From Rhodocyclaceae bacterium (GTDB lineage Bacteria; Pseudomonadota; Gammaproteobacteria; Burkholderiales; Rhodocyclaceae): a stretch of 64,000 bases of DNA. The stretch lies in assembly GCA_016704145.1 (NCBI GenBank), contig JADJAS010000007.1:682001-746000 (forward strand), read 5' to 3'. The position numbers and the translations under genes were made by a program. The notes beneath the pieces are model-generated. The model was not told the DNA's origin. It did no database searches and saw only the letters and a list, made by a program, of their open reading frames with translations. Positions 35,379 to 45,081 of this stretch are shown piece after piece. The number at the start of each line of letters is the position of its first letter. Positions within the stretch are counted from its first letter, which is position 1.

Positions 35379-38300
35379 TCAGGAATGGAAACTGAAGATG
35401 GGCCGTCTAGCTGTGATAGTCTGCTTATCGAATATGCGGCGCTTAACCTCGAGGTTGCAACGCATCGGAATCTGTATCTGCCAGACGGTACTGTTTCGAT
35501 CCAGCCCGGGATTAAAATAGGGGTCACCGTTTTCCAAAAAGTCATGCCAACGATGCTGAAATAGGGCCGAATCGGCTGGATGAGGATCGACGCCGGATGA
35601 TTTTCCGCGGGAAAGCGACTCGTGGTGAATCAAACTAGCATGCGGACAGTATAGGATCCGATAGCCTAGCTTTCCTACGCGCAGGCAGAGATCCACATCT
35701 CCAAAACCCACCGCAAGCGCCTCGTCAAAGCCCGAAACAGCCTCATAAGCTTCTCGTTTAATCAAAAGGCATGCCGCGGTCACCGCCGAGACTTCATGAT
35801 TGCTGGCCAGAATTTCAGAGAATCCGAGGCGCGACTGGATATCAGCGACTCTAAGAAATTTCCCAAAATGTTCGGCCGCACCGTAAGCTCCCACACACAC
35901 TCCGGCATGCTGAATCGTCGTACCATCGGCATAAAGTAGTTGAGCCCCTACAATTCCAACATCCGGTAATTGTCCGAGTTCGAGCATTCTGTCTAGCCAG
36001 CCAGCGTTGCGGGCTTCGATATCGTTGTTACAAAGTAGGTAATGAGAATAGTCTTCTGAGATTTGTGATATCGCCCAGTTGTTGATGGCAGAGAAGTTGA
36101 AAGGCCCTGAGTAGGGCAAAACCTTGGCCTCCGATTCAATGGACGCAAGATATTCAATCGTGTCGGGCTCATCCGAATCGTGATTCACAACATATATGTC
36201 ATAATTTATTCCCTTAATAGTCGCCTTTAGGCTATCAATACATTGGCGCACCAATTCCCCGTGATTCTTGGTTGGAATAACTATGGCAACCTTCACGTTT
36301 TCGGCAAGAGGATAGCGCGCCTCAAATAGATTGAACCTACCACCTTCTTGGCTAAGGGCAGCGGATTCACTGCGCCTGAGATGGTCTTGTAATACGGTCG
36401 CCGATGTACGCATGACCGCGTCCATCTTAACCTTTCCGGACGAATGCCCATGTATACGCCACTGATAAAGTATTTCCGGGATATGGACTATGCGGTGCGC
36501 CACCTCTGCCACCCTAAGAACCATGTCATAGTCCTGGGAAATGGTAAGGCTCTCGTTAAAGCCCCCTAGCTCGCGAATTAGGCGAGTTCTGAAGCCAACA
36601 AGGTGAACGATGAAAGGATGGCTCCGTAGGTACTCCAGTGAGAAGGCTGGTCGCAAGGCGTACTGCAGAACAGTGTCAAGTTTTTCGGAAAGAAGTATTT
36701 CATCGGAATAAATCATGTCGGGATCATCACTGGCGATGGATTGTGCTACTCTAAACAGAGCTTGCTCCTCCAAGACATCGTCATGATCCAATAAGACGAC
36801 AAAATCTCCACTTGCTAGCTCCAAGGCCCGGTTCGATGCGTACGAAACACCCCGGTTCTCTGTTCCGAAGTAGGTCTTGATACGACTATCACCCTTTGCG
36901 TAACGCTGGATGACGCTCAGGGTATGCTTATCGGTAGAACCGTCATCGGCAAGGCACAGCTCCCAGTCAATATACAACTGCCCCAAAACAGACTCGATCA
37001 TCTCCTTTAGCATCCGCTTCGGCGTATTGAAGACAGGAACAATTATCGAAATCACCGGCCGTCGAGACATACTTTGAATAGCAGCAATTATTTGCGGATG
37101 CACCTCGTTGGCGAATGTTCTCTTGTAGACTTTCCATGCATTTTGTTGGCTTAGCTCAGCCTGCAGGTCCAATAGTACCAATCTTAGTTGCGGCAAGCCG
37201 CCTCGCAAAGCCGAATTGAATATCCGCCTAGCCACTTCAGGCGCCTCACCCGGCTTACTAATTAGCGGAGCCAGGCAGCGAAACGCGAACCGTGCTCTCC
37301 GGAGGTTTATTCCGAGCCAGCGCACCGGCTTGGTAATCCGCCAACTGGTTGACGCCAATACATCTTCCAAATGTTTTTCCCTACTCTTCACCTGAACTTG
37401 AAAGCCCTGAATCTGGTCATTCTTTAAGCCCATGTCTTTTTGATATTGGGCTCTCTGCTCGCTCCAGTACAAACGTTCTTGCTGAAACTGAATTTCGGCA
37501 AGAGCTCGCTGTTGCTCGGCCACCGCACGCTGGTGCTCAGCTACGGCTCGCTGGTGTTCGGCTATATCTCGCTGGCGCTCCGATGCTTGCCGCTGTCGTT
37601 CCGCAACTCGACTTGAATCCATTGGATGCGCGCCGGCATCGCGCACAATTTCCAATTGAAGCGCGAGGCTCTTGATTTCCTTCCACATGGCGGTGAGCGA
37701 TGTGGCCTGCCGAATTATCAAAGGATCATTAATCCGCGATGCCCCGTCAATATTTGGCTCGCCATGTTCCTTAGGGAACTGCCTCACCGGCAACAGCGCA
37801 TGATAGTCATTGACCATATCAGCCGCCGACCGTTGAGGCAGCTGCAATAAGTTGTTGCGAATCAAACCCAACTGCCTCGTGTCTAGGTGAATATCCCTCA
37901 GTCTGCGCACCATGGCGTCAGCATTCGGCTCGACAAGGAACCCGGTATCCCCATCAGATATTCTTTCGGCGAAACTACCTAGGCGAGTTGCAATTGCAGG
38001 TATGCCCAACCGCTGCAACTCCGTGAGTGTGTAGCTATATGTTTCTGGCAAGATACTCATCAACAGTCCTACGTGCGGCTTAATCTGCTGAACGAGAGAC
38101 TGCAGCTCGGAAAGTTGATAGTGCCGGACGACGTGCACACCTCGACGACCCACGAAAAGTTCGCCTGCCTCCTTGGCTCCAACCAAGTAGATATCCGAAA
38201 AGTCCGTCAGGCGCTCAAGTGCTTCTTCCAATAGGCGAATTCCCTTGCTTACTGAAAGCATCCCCAGGACAACTACCCGAAGCCTCTCTCCAGTTTCCGA

Positions 38301-39938
38301 GATAACTGCGTCGATACGCTTGAGTTGCGAATCCATCCCATGCGGAATGAGCGCCCAGGAGGCGCCCACCAAGACGGGGAAGAGGGAGACTAGATGCGTC
38401 CACACGCTTCTACTTGCAACCACAACCGTTACGGCACGATTCTCGATTAGCGCTAGGAATCGCTTTCGAACAGCAATCCGATCTTCTATCTGGTACTGAA
38501 CGAATGGATTGTGATCTGGATTCTCGCGAGCGCATCGAGCCATTCGCTCATCATCGCAGTGGATACAAACCCTATCAAAGTACAAGTTGATTGCCGGGCA
38601 AGCGGGGAAAAAGTCATGTGCCACCAAGACTGTCGGCAAACCCGTAGCAAGTGCATCCAGCGCATGTCCAATCAGTGACGAAACAAGAACCGCCCCGACG
38701 TTGTAATCAGCAATGATCGAGCCTATAGCCTGGCGATACTCCGGGTGCGAAATTGCTGTCACCTCGAACGGGGTGGAAAACATCCAAAGGCCAATCGGCT
38801 CCAAATCATCAACATCGGCAAAGAGCATCAGCCCTTCGCCGAAGGCATGCCCCCGACAGAAAGGCCGGAGAATCAAATTCAGGCGGGTTGTATCGGTCCG
38901 GCAATAATCGCGACACCAACGATCAACACCACCGCCGAGATCATGTAACACATGAAGCTGAACGGGTCTGCCATCTGCGATTCGATGCGGCGAAAGCTGG
39001 AAATAGGCCAACGATGCCGACACTTGAACCTCTTGTCGGATGCTGTAACTTGGAATAGCCGCCCGGCGTCTAGCCAATTCGATTTCAACAGCGCGCCGAA
39101 ATGGAGCCGCAGGATCCCGCCGGATGAATGATCTGACATTAATAAGATAGTCCGGATGCATCTGGAGCAAGATTGCCTCAGCACTTTTGGAGAGCGGCTC
39201 CCGCTCACCCTTAAAGCTTCCACTTCCCACATGGAACACGAAGGTATCGGTGCAAAGAATGTTCTTCCACCCCAGCTTCATTGCTCGCTGACAAAAATCG
39301 TTCTCTTCACCATACCCGCGACCAAAACGCTGTTCATCGAATAAGCCCACCTCGCGGATGCATGCCCGGTTTATGTACATACAGAATCCGACAGCTGTGG
39401 GGATGGAAATCCACTGACCATCATTAACTTCTGAAAAAACTCTGTCCAACTCCGTCAAGGTAGTGCCCTCTGGCAACGGATTGTCGGAGCAGAGTTGGGG
39501 AAAACTGCAAATAGTCGCGTTATTTGAGAAAGGAGTCACCGTACCGATCTTCGCATCGGCACGGGCACAGCGCTGAATGCGATCCAGCCAGTTATTGGCA
39601 ACTTCCGCATCGCTATTTAATAGGACCACGTTTCGATCAGGATGACATGCCATTCCCCGATTAACCGCGGAAACAAAACCCAGGCTTCGTTCATTTCTGA
39701 GAAGGGTAATTTCGCCGCGCGCCTGGCAGGCCTTGAGAAATTGAACGGCTTCCCGCTCAGTGCTGCCATCGTCTATCACCAATACCTCGAAGCGGGATTG
39801 CTGCCTACATGAGATGACGCTCTGAATACAACGTGAGACCAATTCCGAAGCGTTGTGCACCGGAACAATCACATCAACTGTTTCCTCTGTCATCTCTGAC
39901 GTGATGTCCGGAGAGTTCTTATGGCTTGTAATTGACAT
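35379..39938 (-). CDS. Giant multi-domain glycosyltransferase (GT2-GT4-coiled coil-GT2-GT2)
   Basis: A 1519-residue protein. Domain 1 is a GT2 (about 20-270; VDVIVPVHNASE, LLNSDAEVANNW). Domain 2 looks like a GT4 (about 330-720; VLHDLGGGVDRW, GMLSVSKGIRLLEEAL, LPETYSYTLTE). A coiled-coil region (about 755-870) contains a near-perfect seven-residue repeat (AEHQRAV type, about 779-814). Domain 3 is a GT2 (about 955-1190; ISIIVPVFNTP, LLDHDDVLEE) and domain 4 another GT2 (about 1212-1480; VAIVIPTKNHGE, LCNNDIEARNAGW, GFGDVDLCLR). Such proteins extend O-antigen chains; a coiled coil could set length or spacing. It is AT-rich relative to the core genome. Confidence 0.88.
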   Translation of the reverse strand: MSITSHKNSPDITSEMTEETVDVIVPVHNASELVSRCIQSVISCRQQSRFEVLVIDDGSTEREAVQFLKACQARGEITLLRNERSLGFVSAVNRGMACHPDRNVVLLNSDAEVANNWLDRIQRCARADAKIGTVTPFSNNATICSFPQLCSDNPLPEGTTLTELDRVFSEVNDGQWISIPTAVGFCMYINRACIREVGLFDEQRFGRGYGEENDFCQRAMKLGWKNILCTDTFVFHVGSGSFKGEREPLSKSAEAILLQMHPDYLINVRSFIRRDPAAPFRRAVEIELARRRAAIPSYSIRQEVQVSASLAYFQLSPHRIADGRPVQLHVLHDLGGGVDRWCRDYCRTDTTRLNLILRPFCRGHAFGEGLMLFADVDDLEPIGLWMFSTPFEVTAISHPEYRQAIGSIIADYNVGAVLVSSLIGHALDALATGLPTVLVAHDFFPACPAINLYFDRVCIHCDDERMARCARENPDHNPFVQYQIEDRIAVRKRFLALIENRAVTVVVASRSVWTHLVSLFPVLVGASWALIPHGMDSQLKRIDAVISETGERLRVVVLGMLSVSKGIRLLEEALERLTDFSDIYLVGAKEAGELFVGRRGVHVVRHYQLSELQSLVQQIKPHVGLLMSILPETYSYTLTELQRLGIPAIATRLGSFAERISDGDTGFLVEPNADAMVRRLRDIHLDTRQLGLIRNNLLQLPQRSAADMVNDYHALLPVRQFPKEHGEPNIDGASRINDPLIIRQATSLTAMWKEIKSLALQLEIVRDAGAHPMDSSRVAERQRQASERQRDIAEHQRAVAEHQRAVAEQQRALAEIQFQQERLYWSEQRAQYQKDMGLKNDQIQGFQVQVKSREKHLEDVLASTSWRITKPVRWLGINLRRARFAFRCLAPLISKPGEAPEVARRIFNSALRGGLPQLRLVLLDLQAELSQQNAWKVYKRTFANEVHPQIIAAIQSMSRRPVISIIVPVFNTPKRMLKEMIESVLGQLYIDWELCLADDGSTDKHTLSVIQRYAKGDSRIKTYFGTENRGVSYASNRALELASGDFVVLLDHDDVLEEQALFRVAQSIASDDPDMIYSDEILLSEKLDTVLQYALRPAFSLEYLRSHPFIVHLVGFRTRLIRELGGFNESLTISQDYDMVLRVAEVAHRIVHIPEILYQWRIHGHSSGKVKMDAVMRTSATVLQDHLRRSESAALSQEGGRFNLFEARYPLAENVKVAIVIPTKNHGELVRQCIDSLKATIKGINYDIYVVNHDSDEPDTIEYLASIESEAKVLPYSGPFNFSAINNWAISQISEDYSHYLLCNNDIEARNAGWLDRMLELGQLPDVGIVGAQLLYADGTTIQHAGVCVGAYGAAEHFGKFLRVADIQSRLGFSEILASNHEVSAVTAACLLIKREAYEAVSGFDEALAVGFGDVDLCLRVGKLGYRILYCPHASLIHHESLSRGKSSGVDPHPADSALFQHRWHDFLENGDPYFNPGLDRNSTVWQIQIPMRCNLEVKRRIFDKQTITARRPIFSFHS

Positions 39939-40258
39939 ATGCGTATATCTAAAATGAATAGACTATCGAAATAACGGGCAGCGGCCATGAAGCTCGACCC
40001 ATCGCTGCCACGAGTTCAATCTCTCAACAACGCGCGAACTGGAGAGCCAACATCAAGTCCCAATCTTCCTAGGCACGATCCCGAACAGGGTCGTCCAACG
40101 TCTGATCGAGGACACACAGCGAATCCGGCGGGGGGGGTATGGAGATACGTAAGGCGTGAAATGCTAACATTCCGAGGCAGCGAGTACCATGGGGGCAACC
40201 ACGGCGTAGGCGGGCGATCCGCGATCTCTTAATAAATGGATAAAGGCACACTCCAATA
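39939..40258. other. 320-bp divergent gap between the giant glycosyltransferase and a methyltransferase gene
   Basis: No plausible gene was found. AT-rich stretches at both ends (about 39945-39975 and 40215-40258) should contain the promoters of the two divergent genes, but no convincing -35/-10 pair stands out. A G8 run lies at about 40130-40138, a possible slippage site. GC content rises in the middle. Confidence 0.4.
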
Positions 40259-40810
40259 ATGCTGAAAATCAATTTTGGCAGTGGTCCGGGCAAACTCCCT
40301 GGATGGCTTAATGTCGATGTGGCATTGAAGTATCAACCCGACCTAGTTGCCGACTTGAGAAAACGGCTGCCTTTCGACGATCATAGTGTCGATTTTGTGC
40401 ATAGCGAGGATTTTCTTGTCCAACTGAGCATTGAGGAAGCACTTGATTTTCTCCGTGAATGCCGAAGAATTCTCAAGCCAAGCGGCGTAATGCGCCTCCT
40501 AACCCCCGACCTCGAAAAGTTCGCACGAACATATCTTGAACAACCCACGTGGCTTGTCGATACGTGGGAAAAGTTCGTCGGTGTCCCATTGAAAACTCGC
40601 ACGGCATGCGAGGTTTTCAACGTCGGCATTAGAATGGCCGGGCAGTTCCACTTTGATCGATCCACGTTCAGGAAGGCTGCCGCTTTAAGTGGTTTTCATG
40701 CATATGAAGTCACGGCCAATACAAGCGATTATCCCGAGTTGCGCGGTATTGACTTACGCCGTCCCAACGAAAGCATCAGCATGTATTTCGAGTGCGTCCC
40801 TGTAAACTAG
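40259..40810 (+). CDS. SAM-dependent methyltransferase-like protein
   Basis: A 183-residue protein with a methyltransferase fold of the kind often found among glycosyltransferases. Motif I is degenerate (INFGSGPGKLPGWLNVDV), followed by DLRKRLPFDDHSVDFVHSED and an RILKPSGVMRLLTPDLEKF block (about 69-87). AAAGG precedes the ATG. It is the last AT-rich gene before the mobile-element region and is divergent from the giant glycosyltransferase. Confidence 0.8.
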   Translation: MLKINFGSGPGKLPGWLNVDVALKYQPDLVADLRKRLPFDDHSVDFVHSEDFLVQLSIEEALDFLRECRRILKPSGVMRLLTPDLEKFARTYLEQPTWLVDTWEKFVGVPLKTRTACEVFNVGIRMAGQFHFDRSTFRKAAALSGFHAYEVTANTSDYPELRGIDLRRPNESISMYFECVPVN

Positions 40811-41134
40811 CCGGCAGGAAAATTGCCTGATTATCAACAAAGCTCCGCTGACTCACATGTTGAGCCAGTAAGGTCTTGAAAATAGGTGTATCTTCGTAGG
40901 AGGGTACGCCATGGGAATGAATCGAGTCCAAATGCAAGCTGGGTTGTCGATGCCTGAGTTTCTGAAGCGGTACGGGACGGAGGCCCAATGCGAGGCGGCC
41001 GTGATGGCGATGCGCTGGCCGGCGCGGCGTTTCCGGGCCGAACAAGGTGTCCTTTGTCGCGGCGGTATCAGACTACCGACGACGGACGGCCACGCTACGC
41101 CAAGCTCACGCCGTTGGCGAACGTTGCCGCCGAG

Positions 41135-42788
41135 CGGCGCGCGTCAAGGTAGTTGTCGCCTCGGTCATGCAGCCAACGGTTGAATATGGTTACCTGGCAA
41201 ATGCGTCTTTATGACGGAGTCGCGTTCGGGGTTGAGCGTCACGGCGCCGATCGGTGCCCAGTTTCGAGTGTTGCCGGACCAACGTGCGGGATTGCGTTCG
41301 CGGGCCCGAAGGTACAAGTCATGTCGTGCAGCGAGAATGGCATGATCGGTCCCGGCATGGCGTTGAGCCGGGCTGACGTAGCGAATGCCGCTGTGACGGT
41401 GGTTGAAGTTGTACCAGTGCACGAAATCGGCGGCCCAGATACGCGCTTGGTCGAGGTCGGCAAAGCCCCTGGTGGGGAACTCGGGCCGATACTTGGCGGT
41501 ACGAAACAGCGACTCGGCATAGGCGTTGTCATCACTGACGCGCGGCCGGGAGTACGATGGCTTGACACCCAGCCAGTTGAGCATCGCCAGCACCGTCGTC
41601 GCCTTCAGCGTCGAGCCATTGTCGCCGTGCAGCACGGGCTTGGTGCCAAGGGCGGCGATGCCCTCGGCCAGCGCGGTACGGCGCACCAGATATGCGGCAT
41701 GGTCGGCGTGATCGGCGTCATGCACCTCCCAACCCACGATCTTGCGGCTGTACAGGTCAGGATCAGATACAGGTGGAACCATCGTCCCATCACCTGTGCG
41801 GGCAGATAGGTCATGTCCCAGCACCATACTTGGCGCGGTTCGGTGGCGATGTGCGTGGTGGGCGGCCGGACCACCTTGGGCACCTTGGCACGCCCGCGGT
41901 GAGCGGTTTGTCCGTGGGCCTTCAGCACGCGGCTGAAGGTGGATTCGCTGGCCAGATAGACACCTTCGTCGGCGAGCATGGGTACGATGCGCGCCGGTGG
42001 CACGGCGGCAAAGCGCGGCTCATTAGCCACGGCCAGCAGGTGCGCACGCTCCGCCTCGGAGAGGGCATGACTGGGCGTTGCTCGCACCGCCTGCGGCCGT
42101 CCATCACCGCTGACGAGGCCATCGGCGGCCTGCCAGCGCTGGAGGGTGCGCGGATCGATGCCGGCGATCGCGCAGGCAGGCCGCAGCCGTGCGCACGCGG
42201 CCTGCGCCGCATCGATGTCTCGGGCCAACGCCTGGCGATCTTCGAGGCCGATCATTCGGCCTCTCCCTTGTTGAAGATCGCCGCGACTTTTTTGACAGCA
42301 CCAGCAGCGCGGCTGTCTCGGCCAGGGCCCGGTCCCGCGCAGCAGCTCTCGTTCCAGCTCCTTGATGCGCTTCTTGTCTTGTCGCGTGGCCTGCGGGCTG
42401 GCCCGGGCCTCTTCCGGTTCCGCCAGCGCCGTGGTGGCATTGAGGCGCCACTTGTCCAACTCGGCGGGGTATACGCCATGCTCACGGCACCACGCGTTCT
42501 TGCCCGCTTCGCTCATTGCCGCCGTGGTAATCACCGCCTCAAGCCGGGCGCCCGCAGTCCAGGCCCGCCCGAGGGCGGGCCTGGACTGCGCGTCCTCCCG
42601 CCAGCGTTCCAATGTCTGCACTGACACTCCAATCTCTTTCGCCAATGCACCTGCATCGGCGCTCTCCGGCGGCAGCAATCGCCCCACCGTCCTGTTCCTG
42701 AATGCTTCCCCGTACCGTGCCATCGTCCATCCTTATCGCCCCCAGGTTCAAGATCATATCGGGGCGACAACTATTCTGACGCGGGGGG
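41135..42788 (-). mobile_element. IS3-family insertion sequence, copy 2 (1654 bp, damaged)
   Basis: The same element as copy 1, with CGAG direct repeats (41131-41134 and 42789-42792). It is 3 bp shorter, explained by three single-base deletions: near 41758 in orfB, in the slippery run (six T at 42288-42293 against seven) and near 42333 in orfA. A cluster of substitutions at about 42148-42225 contrasts with near identity elsewhere. It is nested in a degenerate IS1595-like element. Confidence 0.92.
41164..42723 (-). pseudogene. IS3-family transposase orfA/orfB, copy 2 (frameshifted)
   Basis: The orfA start is intact (MARYGEAFRNRTVG), but a single-base deletion near 42333 shifts it. Loss of one base in the A-run then keeps that frame in register with orfB, so one open frame runs from 42723 to about 41605. 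A further deletion near 41758 breaks orfB after HLYLIL, separating the first DDE Asp from the second Asp and the Glu. No complete transposase can be made. Confidence 0.88.
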
Positions 42789-43248
42789 CGAGTCGATCAG
42801 CGATTGGGGCGAATACTCCTTGGCCGATACAGCGCAGGTGCTCTCCGATGGCCTGCCCGCTATCCGTGCGGCGATGACGGATACCTGCGTCCGGCACACC
42901 GCTATTGTTACTGGTTCGGGACGAGCCGCAGCCCAGCACCCGGAATTCCGCAGGGGGAATACGATCATCAGCAACGCCAAGCGCGCGATCTCCGGTACCT
43001 ATCATGCCTTCGGCTTCGTCAAATACGCCCGCGTGTATCTTGCCGAGTTTGCGTTTCGGTTCAACCATCGATCTCTACCGAATCTCCGTCGCCTCGATCC
43101 GCGCCTGCGCTACCGCGCGCCCTCGTAATGCCCAGCAGATCAAACTGGCGCAGGTTCATTGATAATCAGGCACTCTTGAGTGCATCACACGTTAAAGTAT
43201 TCGGCTTGTAATGGTCGATTTTTTGTTTGGGTATGGTTGGATGCGGGT

Positions 43249-44163
43249 ATGCTACGGGAAACCGCTAGGTTTTTATCACATTTCCGAGATTCGCTCGAGT
43301 GTCGAGTACTTCCTCGAGTTGCCGGCATATTGCCTTGGCGATACTTTTTCCCGCTAGCTCGTTTTCTATGTAGCTTTCCATATCTGTTTCAAGCGGAAGC
43401 GCGTGCCAGCCTAGCGGGCGCAAAAGCCTTCGGGTACGTCGATAGTGCCTTTGTCTGGCTGAGTAACCATAGATTCGTTCGCTTGGTCGACCAGGTTGAC
43501 GCCAGCATCTCCGCTCATTGCGAAGACTCATGGCTAGACCAACATTTGGTAACCGATGGCGAATGGCCGACAGCCCCGTTTGTCGGCATCACGTTCCACT
43601 TTGGAGCCGGACTATGGGCGATTCGGCACCTGCGCCGAAAGGCCATCCGTTCTTCTTTTCTATCCGCACCGTTGCATCCGGAGATATTCCCGGAGCATCC
43701 CCTGCGCTATGCCTTTGAAGTTGGACGAATGGCGGAAACGGAGCGGATATCGGGAAAGCCGATCATCTACGTCGGTGGAAGCTTCAAGAAACTTCAGGCC
43801 GCATTAGCGGAGGGAACCTCCATCATCGGACTTATCGACGTCCTGGCTCAATTTGTCCCGAGCACTCAAAGTACCAAGTTTCTCGGCCATCAGTCACGAT
43901 TTCCAAACGGGCTCATTGACCTTGCACGGCATTGCGAAGTTCCCCTGGCGGTATTCATTTGCTATCCAAACGTCGAAACTGGTCGCCGCCACTTGTTTAT
44001 ACGTCAGATCAATAGGAACGATCCTGACCCGCTCTCGACCATCATTGGCACCCTGGAGAACGCGATCTCGTCAGCACCATGGGCTTGGCATCTGTGGCCC
44101 ATTGCGCCTGACTTTTTCTCTTCTGCCGATGACGAGAAGAGCCCGGTCGGCCAGATCGCCTAG
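43249..44163 (+). CDS. LpxL/HtrB-like acyltransferase family protein
   Basis: A 304-residue protein from the ATG at 43249 (the frame opens at 43180 inside IS-derived sequence). A hydrophobic N-terminal helix (LPWRYFFPLARFLCSFPYLF) and a fold resembling lipid A lauroyl/myristoyl acyltransferases are visible. The expected H-x4-D/E motif reads HFGAGL (about residue 115), so the acidic partner is missing. A shared upstream and downstream layout (GGSFKKLQAALAEGTSIIGLIDV) supports the family. It may acylate a glycolipid or be a non-catalytic relative. Confidence 0.6.
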   Translation: MLRETARFLSHFRDSLECRVLPRVAGILPWRYFFPLARFLCSFPYLFQAEARASLAGAKAFGYVDSAFVWLSNHRFVRLVDQVDASISAHCEDSWLDQHLVTDGEWPTAPFVGITFHFGAGLWAIRHLRRKAIRSSFLSAPLHPEIFPEHPLRYAFEVGRMAETERISGKPIIYVGGSFKKLQAALAEGTSIIGLIDVLAQFVPSTQSTKFLGHQSRFPNGLIDLARHCEVPLAVFICYPNVETGRRHLFIRQINRNDPDPLSTIIGTLENAISSAPWAWHLWPIAPDFFSSADDEKSPVGQIA

Positions 44164-44220
44164 CCTGGCCACCCGATCTCCCTCAAGCGAGCCGACCTTC
44201 CTTCCTCAGTCAGAACCACC

Positions 44221-45039
44221 ATGCGAGTCGCCGTACTAACTTATCATTCACAAAACATCACAGGAAATGACTACATCAACAACGACCACGTTGCATTTCA
44301 CCAGGATATCGAGCATGTACTCAAGGCAAAGATTGATGTCGTTTCCCTTCGGCAGATTGCCGACACCCTGCTAGGCAGGGCCACCCTACCGAGCCGCGCC
44401 GTAGCTTTTTCGTGCGACGACGGGACCGATCTTGATTTCCGCGATATTCACTGGCCCCATCATGGCCTGCAACAAAGTTTTGCTACGATAATTCGCGAGG
44501 TTGCGGCGAAGACCCCGAGGAGCCGATTGAACCCGATAACCTCTTTCGTCATTGCCGACCCTGCGGCCCGCCGGGAACTGGACAACCGGTGTCTAAGTGG
44601 GCTTGGCTGGATGAGCGAGGACTGGTGGCAACCAGCGGTGGACTCGGAGCTTTTCCACATTGGCATTCATGGATGGGATCATTGTCATCCGATGCTGGAG
44701 CGCTACTCCACCATGGGAAGCGCCTGTAGCACCGGGCCGGGCATATCAGATTATCAAAGTGCGAAAAAACAGGTACTACAGGCAGTGTCGTATATCAGCA
44801 CACGCGTGCCCAATCCGGGTACTGCTCTCTTCGCATTCCCTTTTGGCGTCCTTTCAGAATACCTTGTCCGGGAATATCTACCCAACTTTCAAGCCGAACA
44901 TAAGCTTACCGCTGCTTTTTCCACTGAACCAGCGATCATCCATCGGGAATCGAACAGATGGTCGCTGCCCCGCTATGTTTTTGGTTATCACTGGAAAAGT
45001 CCGGAGGACCTCGCGGCTTTGCTTAGAAGTCTGAAGTGA
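44221..45039 (+). CDS. Polysaccharide deacetylase family protein
   Basis: A 272-residue NodB-like protein. The metal/catalytic motif 1 reads SCDDGTDLDF (about 60-69; family TFDDG) and motif 2 is a H-x3-H in IHGWDHCHP (about 149-157). No signal peptide is visible (MRVAVLTYHSQN), so it is probably cytoplasmic and may deacetylate a nucleotide- or lipid-linked sugar. It follows the acyltransferase-like gene by 57 bp on the same strand, and together they may modify the glycan. Confidence 0.75.
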   Translation: MRVAVLTYHSQNITGNDYINNDHVAFHQDIEHVLKAKIDVVSLRQIADTLLGRATLPSRAVAFSCDDGTDLDFRDIHWPHHGLQQSFATIIREVAAKTPRSRLNPITSFVIADPAARRELDNRCLSGLGWMSEDWWQPAVDSELFHIGIHGWDHCHPMLERYSTMGSACSTGPGISDYQSAKKQVLQAVSYISTRVPNPGTALFAFPFGVLSEYLVREYLPNFQAEHKLTAAFSTEPAIIHRESNRWSLPRYVFGYHWKSPEDLAALLRSLK

Positions 45040-45081
45040 ATGCCTCCGTGATCAATGACAAGAAGAACAAACCCCACAGAA

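Larger units (their letters stand above)
40911..43128 (+). pseudogene. IS1595-family transposase remnant (deleted, frameshifted, split by IS3 copy 2)
   Basis: The N-terminus (MGMNRVQMQAGLSMPEFLKR) matches the intact IS1595 transposases at 46.1 and 51.3 kb. After RWP, about 120 codons including the zinc-ribbon and the first DDE Asp are deleted, joining to NKVSFVAAVSD. A small frameshift and then IS3 copy 2 follow. Removing IS3 and one CGAG repeat gives a continuous frame from ANVAAESISDWGEY through SGTYHAFGFVKYARVYLAEF to TAA at about 43128. It is non-functional. Confidence 0.85.
40826..43170 (+). mobile_element. Degenerate IS1595-like element, interrupted by IS3 copy 2
   Basis: Inverted ends CCTGATTATCAACAA (40826-40840) and TTGATAATCAGG (ending 43170) bound the remains of an IS1595-family transposase. 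These ends resemble, but are not, the ends of the two intact IS1595 copies elsewhere in the window (CCTGATTAGCCACAAT). No 8-bp target duplication remains (GAAAATTG against CACTCTTG), which fits an old insertion. The element has an internal deletion and holds IS3 copy 2. Confidence 0.8.

Noticed and set aside
40130..40138. G8 run as a phase-variation switch
   Set aside because: It lies in an intergenic region without a recognisable promoter spacing or coding frame around it, so a switch role is unsupported.
44221..45039. Signal peptide on the polysaccharide deacetylase
   Set aside because: The N-terminus starts directly with the beta strand of the fold (MRVAVLTYHSQ) and has no hydrophobic core of signal length.
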